From: Siphonodentalium dalli
Lineage: Eukaryota; Mollusca; Scaphopoda; Gadilida; Siphonodentaliidae
Length of the DNA stretch: 64,000 nucleotides
NCBI GenBank assembly: GCA_032622095.1
Contig: CP136064.1
Coordinates: 169,950,310 to 170,014,309, forward strand
Direction: 5' to 3'
Part shown: piece after piece, positions 59,510 through 64,000 of the stretch
Layout: each line of letters opens with the position of its first letter
Numbering within the stretch: position 1 is the stretch's first letter
Made by a program: the position numbers and the translations under genes
The notes under the pieces: generated by a model
The model's input: the letters and a program-made list of their open reading frames with translations, nothing else
Database searches by the model: none
Told to the model about the DNA's origin: nothing

Positions 59510-60671
59510 ATGGCATCTGGACTCGCTAGTGATGGCTATGCATCTGACATGGACAAGACTGTTGGTACAGGTAGTAATCCCCTCCCAGAATGTGGTAACA
59601 AGAGGAAAAATAAAGTGGACACTTCGCCTTTCGATCAACGCTCAACGAGAATACGCTCATCAGTCCCAGAGTTTAAACTGCCTGAGCTTGGCGAGTATGA
59701 CAGTGATTCTGCATTACTTTCACAAGATAAATCCACCAAATCTAAAGTCAAACCTAGAACCACTAGGAAAAACACAAATTCCACTTCTGCTATTGTTGAA
59801 TCTTCTGAATTCCAAAACATGTGCCAGTCATTAATCATTCCTCAACTGCAGCAAAGTCTAAAGGAGTTGGTTGAAACCAAAATTGTTGGAATTGTTAACT
59901 CTGCGATCAAAGATGCAGTAGACACAGCTATGAGTGGTATCCCTGATGCTGTAAAGTCTTCAGTTAATAAAGTTGTTACTGATTCTCTAAAGGATGTGTC
60001 TGCAATGAAAATTGATATCAACCAGTTAAAATCTCTTAACCATCAACTCATGAAAAAGATACATGACTTGGAGAGCAAACTTGAACATAATTGCCAGGAC
60101 AGGGTAGAGTCACTGGAGCAGCATGGTAGAGGTAATAGCCTGAGGTTTCTGAACATTCCACTTAATGATGACACCCAAGACCAGTGGAAAATTCCTAGCA
60201 GAAAACTGATTGTCAACTTCTGCAAAGACAACTTGGGCCTCGAAATTAAACCCACTGTCATTGATAAAGCTCACCCCCTGAGTAGAATAAGAGAAATTCC
60301 AAGTAAATTCAGCACTCCAGCCTCTGATTCCACTGGACCACTTGATGCACATAAGATTCGTGTTGTTAATGTTATAGTTAGATTCAAAGACTGGTATGTG
60401 AGGAAAAGTATATTCGACTCCAAAGTATATTCGACTCCAAATGCTGAAAGGGAAATCGCGTGCATTTATTTGCGAACACCTCACACCTAAACGCCAGGAG
60501 ATCGTGAAAATTCTTGCTGGCTACAAGTATGACAAGAAAATTGACTCATTCTGGACTGCTGAGGGGGAAATATTCTTCAAACTAACTGCCAATTCCAATA
60601 AACTCATGATCAATGTGAAAGAGCTTGCCAAAGATCAGATCGACAGAGCCATCGCCGAACAAGACAGATAA
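59510..60671 (+). pseudogene. LINE ORF1-type RNA-binding protein, frameshifted near its end
   Basis: From ATG at 59,510 a frame of about 326 codons runs to 60,490. It has a Ser/Lys-rich N-terminus, an amphipathic stretch (LIIPQLQQSLKELVETKIVG), a short coiled coil (LNHQLMKKIHDLESKLEHN), then RVESLEQHGRGNSLRFLNIP, the hallmark of L1-like ORF1 proteins, and INxxHPLSR- and VIVRFKDWYVRKSIF-like motifs. The C-terminal part (LTPKRQEIVKILAGYKYDKK, SFWTAEGEIF) is in another frame, 60,441-60,671, with TAA at the end. A 17-bp tandem duplication (AAGTATATTCGACTCCA twice, about 60,406-60,440) lies at the break. No ORF2 follows, so it may be a half-element like mammalian HAL1. An A/C-rich stretch at about 60,900-60,930 may be its tail. 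Confidence 0.65.
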
Positions 60672-60679
60672 AGTGACAA

Positions 60680-62255
60680 TTAAGGTCCCAAATTGACCAT
60701 ATTGGTGTGTTTGATACAATCACTGTATATAATATGCATTAATAACTAGTCAACTAATATATATGTAACCTACAGTCAAAGAAAGCAAAATGCAGTTGGG
60801 CTTCTCTATCGTCCATGTTTAGAATATACTGAGCCATAGAGATACGTTTCTTCTTACCTTGTTCTAAAAAAAATATAGTTAGAAATTGTGTGGGGGGTGT
60901 AATAAAAACAAAACAAAACAAAATCAACCCAAAGTCTTAATGAGGTTATTTCCCAATAAATTTAAAAAAAGAGTATAAAGTCGATACGAAACCAACTAAA
61001 CAAAATTACAGATTAATTTCTTACAATTATAAAAAAATTAAAAAACAAAAACAAACAATCATAAGAAAAACAATTACCCCACACTCTAACACAACCTGCA
61101 TCTAGCTTTCTTTGACCAAGCGTTACAGTGAAATGTATCCCATCTTTTATATAAATGCTGATATATATTAGCATGTTCAGATCGTTTCGTTTTTCCGCGT
61201 TTTGCATCTGTCGAAACGGAAAAACCCCATTTGCATTTTCACTATAACACGCGAGTGATACGACTTTGATTTACACGGTAATAAGAAGAATAAACTACAG
61301 ATATATCGATAAAGTTTTGGAACATGTATCAATAACACTTGATAGCAGCTAATTTCGACTTGACATTTTGTTATTCAGGAAAATTATATTTTGTCATGTA
61401 CCAATTTTTCCTATTTTCGACGTTCGTCTAAAAATTAAACTACATCAAACTGCTTCACTGTAAATGATTTTGGGCTAATTATTTAACGTAACAGATTAAA
61501 ATAGCCACTTGCTTGATATGTATGCCAATTGTTTTTTCATTTTCTGGATTTTTAAGGTTTGTTTTCTTAGGTTTAACTCGCCTAACTTTGTCAATTAAAA
61601 AAACAATGAACGAATCGCCTCTTATCATTCATCATCTGTATCAATGCAAAGCACAGTTCAATAATACATTTAGCAAAGGAGTTTTCGATGAACGGCATTC
61701 CTAAGTGTTCAGTTTTGTATTATTAGTAGGTGTAAAACATGAAGATCTCGTTGTTGTAAAATGAAGTACATGAAGTTTGCCTCAACCACAAAACTGGAAC
61801 TATTTAAATAAAAGAATCGTCACACATGACAAAAACGCACTGTGTGACCCTAAATAAAGCTTCTAATCCTGTACCGGTATTGTAATGCACAGATTCTAGA
61901 ACGCGGCACGTGTAATAAACACAGAACGACACGATGTGTAAATGGGATTGTCGGTACGGCACTCGTTCTGTTGCGGAAGGTTAGAACTCGAGGTGCAAGC
62001 GCCTCTCATTCTATCCTTCCGCGACAGCACTCATGCTGTATCGACAAACCCATTTAAACATCGTGTCGTTCTGTGTAGATATTTGGTATAAACTCGAATT
62101 TAGGTCTTTCACATTTTAAGGCAAAACATGTTTCACATTAAATCTGAAATTGATCATTTTGCCCACCACATGCCTTGTGCTTGAATTGATACTTACATGT
62201 ATATGCATGGAGAGAATATAAATGTTGTATAAAATTTTCATTTCTGTTTCCTTAC
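60680..62255. other. gene-free stretch with one fold-back
   Basis: Apart from the hairpin at 61,920 I see no supported gene. GTCAAAGAAAGC at 60,776 and its complement at about 61,108 could be ends of a small inverted-repeat element, but similarity between them is weak. Confidence 0.45.
61920..62075. repeat. fold-back hairpin of about 155 bp
   Basis: CACAGAACGACACGATGT at 61,920 pairs with its complement ending at 62,075. AAATGGG...TGTCG and the CGGAAGG parts also pair, with mismatches, around a loop near 61,990-62,010. No flanking duplication was recognised. It resembles the hairpin at 22,481 in size but not in sequence. Confidence 0.75.
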
Positions 62256-62257
62256 AG

Positions 62258-62437
62258 GACATATAAACAAGAAACAGAATTCAATAGCTTGTTATGAGCA
62301 ACCTTGACTCTCAAAGAGATCTGTTTGTTTCATGGGATAGTGAGCCAGATATTATACTAATCTCAGACTCTGATTCCGATAGTGACGCCACTCAGCCTCC
62401 TGAAAGCTGTGATCTTGGTTGTGTTACAGGGTTATTG
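62258..62437 (+). CDS. first coding exon of a host gene with a SUMO-interacting motif
   Basis: A strong acceptor (TTTCTGTTTCCTTACAG, ending 62,257) precedes 36 bases of 5' UTR with in-frame stops, then ATG at 62,294. 48 codons run to the donor TTG|GTGAGTAT at 62,438, ending in phase 0. The peptide contains SEPDIILISDSDSDSDATQP. A hydrophobic core (IILI) directly followed by alternating Ser and Asp is a textbook SUMO-interacting motif, and the serines are likely CK2 sites. The protein is therefore probably nuclear and binds SUMO, perhaps in a phosphorylation-dependent way. The family is not recognised; the rest of the gene continues through 63,298-63,393 and beyond the window. Confidence 0.6.
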
Positions 62438-62661
62438 GTGAGTATATTTCCTGTATCTCCTGATAACACCAATCTGCTGATGTGCTAGTATTTCCAAAAG
62501 AAACAAAAAATATTTAAATGTTCTTATGAGCGGTAGGGTTGTTTGTTGATATTTGTTCTAAGAAGTATGATTGACATTGCACTGATGGGGTCTAGTTATA
62601 ATCAATTCAGCAGCTGGAATCAGTCTGATGTTAGAACTTTAGTAATGCTCACTCACTTCAG

Positions 62662-62807
62662 GTTTGTACATGACTGACAAATTAGTATTTAAACATCACA
62701 AAACAGTCTTCAAATTACCCAGCACATTGGATCCCACTGCATTATCAAATATCATGGGAAATTCCATGTCAACATGTGAGTCTAACGTGCCATGTGTCGC
62801 ATTCCTA
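62662..62807 (+). CDS. possible cassette exon of the SIM gene
   Basis: The segment lies between an acceptor (CTCACTTCAG, ending 62,661) and a good donor (CTA|GTAAGTTTG at 62,808). It is open in one frame (MTDKLVFKHHKTVFKLPSTL...) and ends in phase 0. It is 146 bases long, and joined to the preceding exon in its phase it would read only three codons before a TGA. Either it is skipped, acts as a frame-breaking alternative exon, or is used from another first exon. Confidence 0.3.
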
Positions 62808-63297
62808 GTAAGTTTGTCATTGGACATTGTTGTTAATTATGAGGGCTGAAAAAATAAATATTGCCATCAAACTTTTGATATCTGATATTTCTGTTGTGAA
62901 TTTTTTGTCTGTTTATTGATTCTGACTCAGTTCCACTGATTGAATAGACTACAATGTACATGTAGTTCAGTTTCTGTTACGAAACTGAAAGAACATGTAA
63001 CAAAACATATTGCTTTAACCAGACCTAATTGATCATCCCAGCTGTTGCGATGTTATTGCATCCCATTGCAGAACAGTTGATTTGTCATTATTTTGCTTTC
63101 CAAATAGCTTACCCATATTTATATTCATCCAATCTCACCCAATGTTAATTTTTTTGCCCATTTTTAAAACTGAGCAAACGATAATACTGCACAAATTTAA
63201 ATTTGAGTAAGGGAGTACACATATACCCATTTGCAAAAGGCATTAAAGGTCATTCATTGTCTACTTATCAATATATAAGATTTTTTATCGTCTTCAG

Positions 63298-63393
63298 GAA
63301 AGGCAAAACGAAGACAGATTACAAGGGGTGTCAACCAAAGAAGTTTCAGTCAAGAGATTGAAAACAGAGGTCTTCATTCCTGATTCCAAATTG
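63298..63393 (+). CDS. internal exon of the SIM gene with a SUMO-acceptor consensus
   Basis: The acceptor TTATCGTCTTCAG ends at 63,297 and the donor TTG|GTTAGTAT follows at 63,394. The 96-base exon is in phase 0 at both ends, so it joins in frame to 62,258-62,437 when 62,662-62,807 is skipped. It reads ERQNEDRLQGVSTKEVSVKR followed by LKTEVFIPDSKL. LKTE fits the SUMOylation consensus (hydrophobic-Lys-x-Glu). Function beyond that is unknown. Confidence 0.5.
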
Positions 63394-64000
63394 GTTAGTA
63401 TTTATTATTGATAAACAAAGTATTTCTGCAGAATGAATGATGACCGGAAAAAACATGAACGTGACAGAACGTCACATATATAGCTTGAGATCATTTAATT
63501 GCAAACTATTTATTTCCTTTTCATGAGAATCGTGTTTATATCAGACCGTGCAGAAGTGGCAAAGAAAGACCTAAAATAATTACTTGTTTATCATGCTTGT
63601 TTCTTTATCCAACTGGTTTTTATTCTTCAGTCTGTAATATTTGAGATAGCAATTTTTTAAATGTGTTATTTTTCACCACGTGGAATATTTGGTGGCCTGG
63701 CAAATATTCGAGAAAGCTGACCTACATACTTTCGATACCAAATTTGGTAGAAACAAAATGTTGATATATAACACTTTTTGGGCAATATTATACTATGGTT
63801 GACAGTGGTCAGCATTATTTTAAAGCAATTAAAGGAGATGGAAATTATTGCATACCGAAGAGGCATGTATTAAGCAAGCTGTTCTCTGTTCGTGTGTAGT
63901 TTCAGCTCAAATCTCCACACACGATCAGAGATATTTCATCTCAAACTAATCTCGGCTAGCATTTGCTTGAGAAAATTTACGCTACCTTTATAGTTTCTGA
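63394..64000. other. presumed intron, right edge
   Basis: No open segment with splice signals was seen. It is probably an intron of the gene above that leaves the window. Confidence 0.4.

Noticed and set aside
60776..61123. Small inverted-repeat element bounded by GTCAAAGAAAGC
   Set aside because: Only about 25 bases match with several mismatches, and there is no target duplication.
1..64000. CRISPR arrays, tRNA and rRNA genes
   Set aside because: The regular repeat at 1-13,365 has no unique spacers, and no cloverleaf or conserved rRNA blocks were recognised by eye.

Overview
This window looks like nuclear DNA of a marine invertebrate animal, possibly a mollusc or other lophotrochozoan (inference only). 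It is AT-rich and gene-poor. It shows intron/exon signals, a long 60-bp satellite, LINE, hAT and Crypton-like debris, fold-back elements, and dispersed repeats ending in CA/GACA runs. No rRNA, tRNA, CRISPR or bacterial-style operon was seen.

Layout. 1-13,365 is a 60-bp tandem satellite with higher-order structure; it runs off the left edge. 13,370-20,210 is repeat-rich intergenic DNA. It holds a two-copy diverged repeat with a MITE in one copy, a tandem array of a 0.6-0.8 kb element full of TCAAGGTCA motifs (15,430-17,586), and a LINE 3' end. 20,433-22,035 is a decayed Crypton-type (DUF3504) tyrosine recombinase gene.

23,551-32,228 is the centrepiece: an almost perfect palindrome of about 8.7 kb with arms of about 4.3 kb. 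Each arm carries one intact copy of a gene for a C2H2 zinc-finger protein fused to an A32/FtsK-like packaging-type ATPase, the two copies transcribed away from the centre. The outer ends (AG...CT next to ATTAAT) resemble Polinton/Maverick termini. The centre is a second, 590-bp palindrome built on copies of the terminal motif around a (CGG)n core. The layout looks like a head-to-head dimer of a smaller linear element.

32,624-33,229 is the last exon of a probable host single-pass membrane protein. 33,424-35,120 and 40,811-44,001 are two members of one inverted-repeat DNA element family; the second has arms of nearly 1 kb. 44,518-46,053 is a tandem triplication of a decayed gene fragment with splice signals. 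46-57 kb is mostly gene-free, with a hAT remnant at 52.3 kb and a doubtful cysteine-rich exon at 54 kb. 57,862-58,550 and 59,510-60,671 are two LINE ORF1-like remnants. 62,258-63,393 holds the first coding exons of a host gene whose product has a SUMO-interacting motif and a SUMO-acceptor consensus; it runs off the right edge.

The genes do not form a pathway. The region is a host intergenic or intronic landscape shaped by satellites and several kinds of mobile DNA. The palindromic ATPase element is the most unusual feature.
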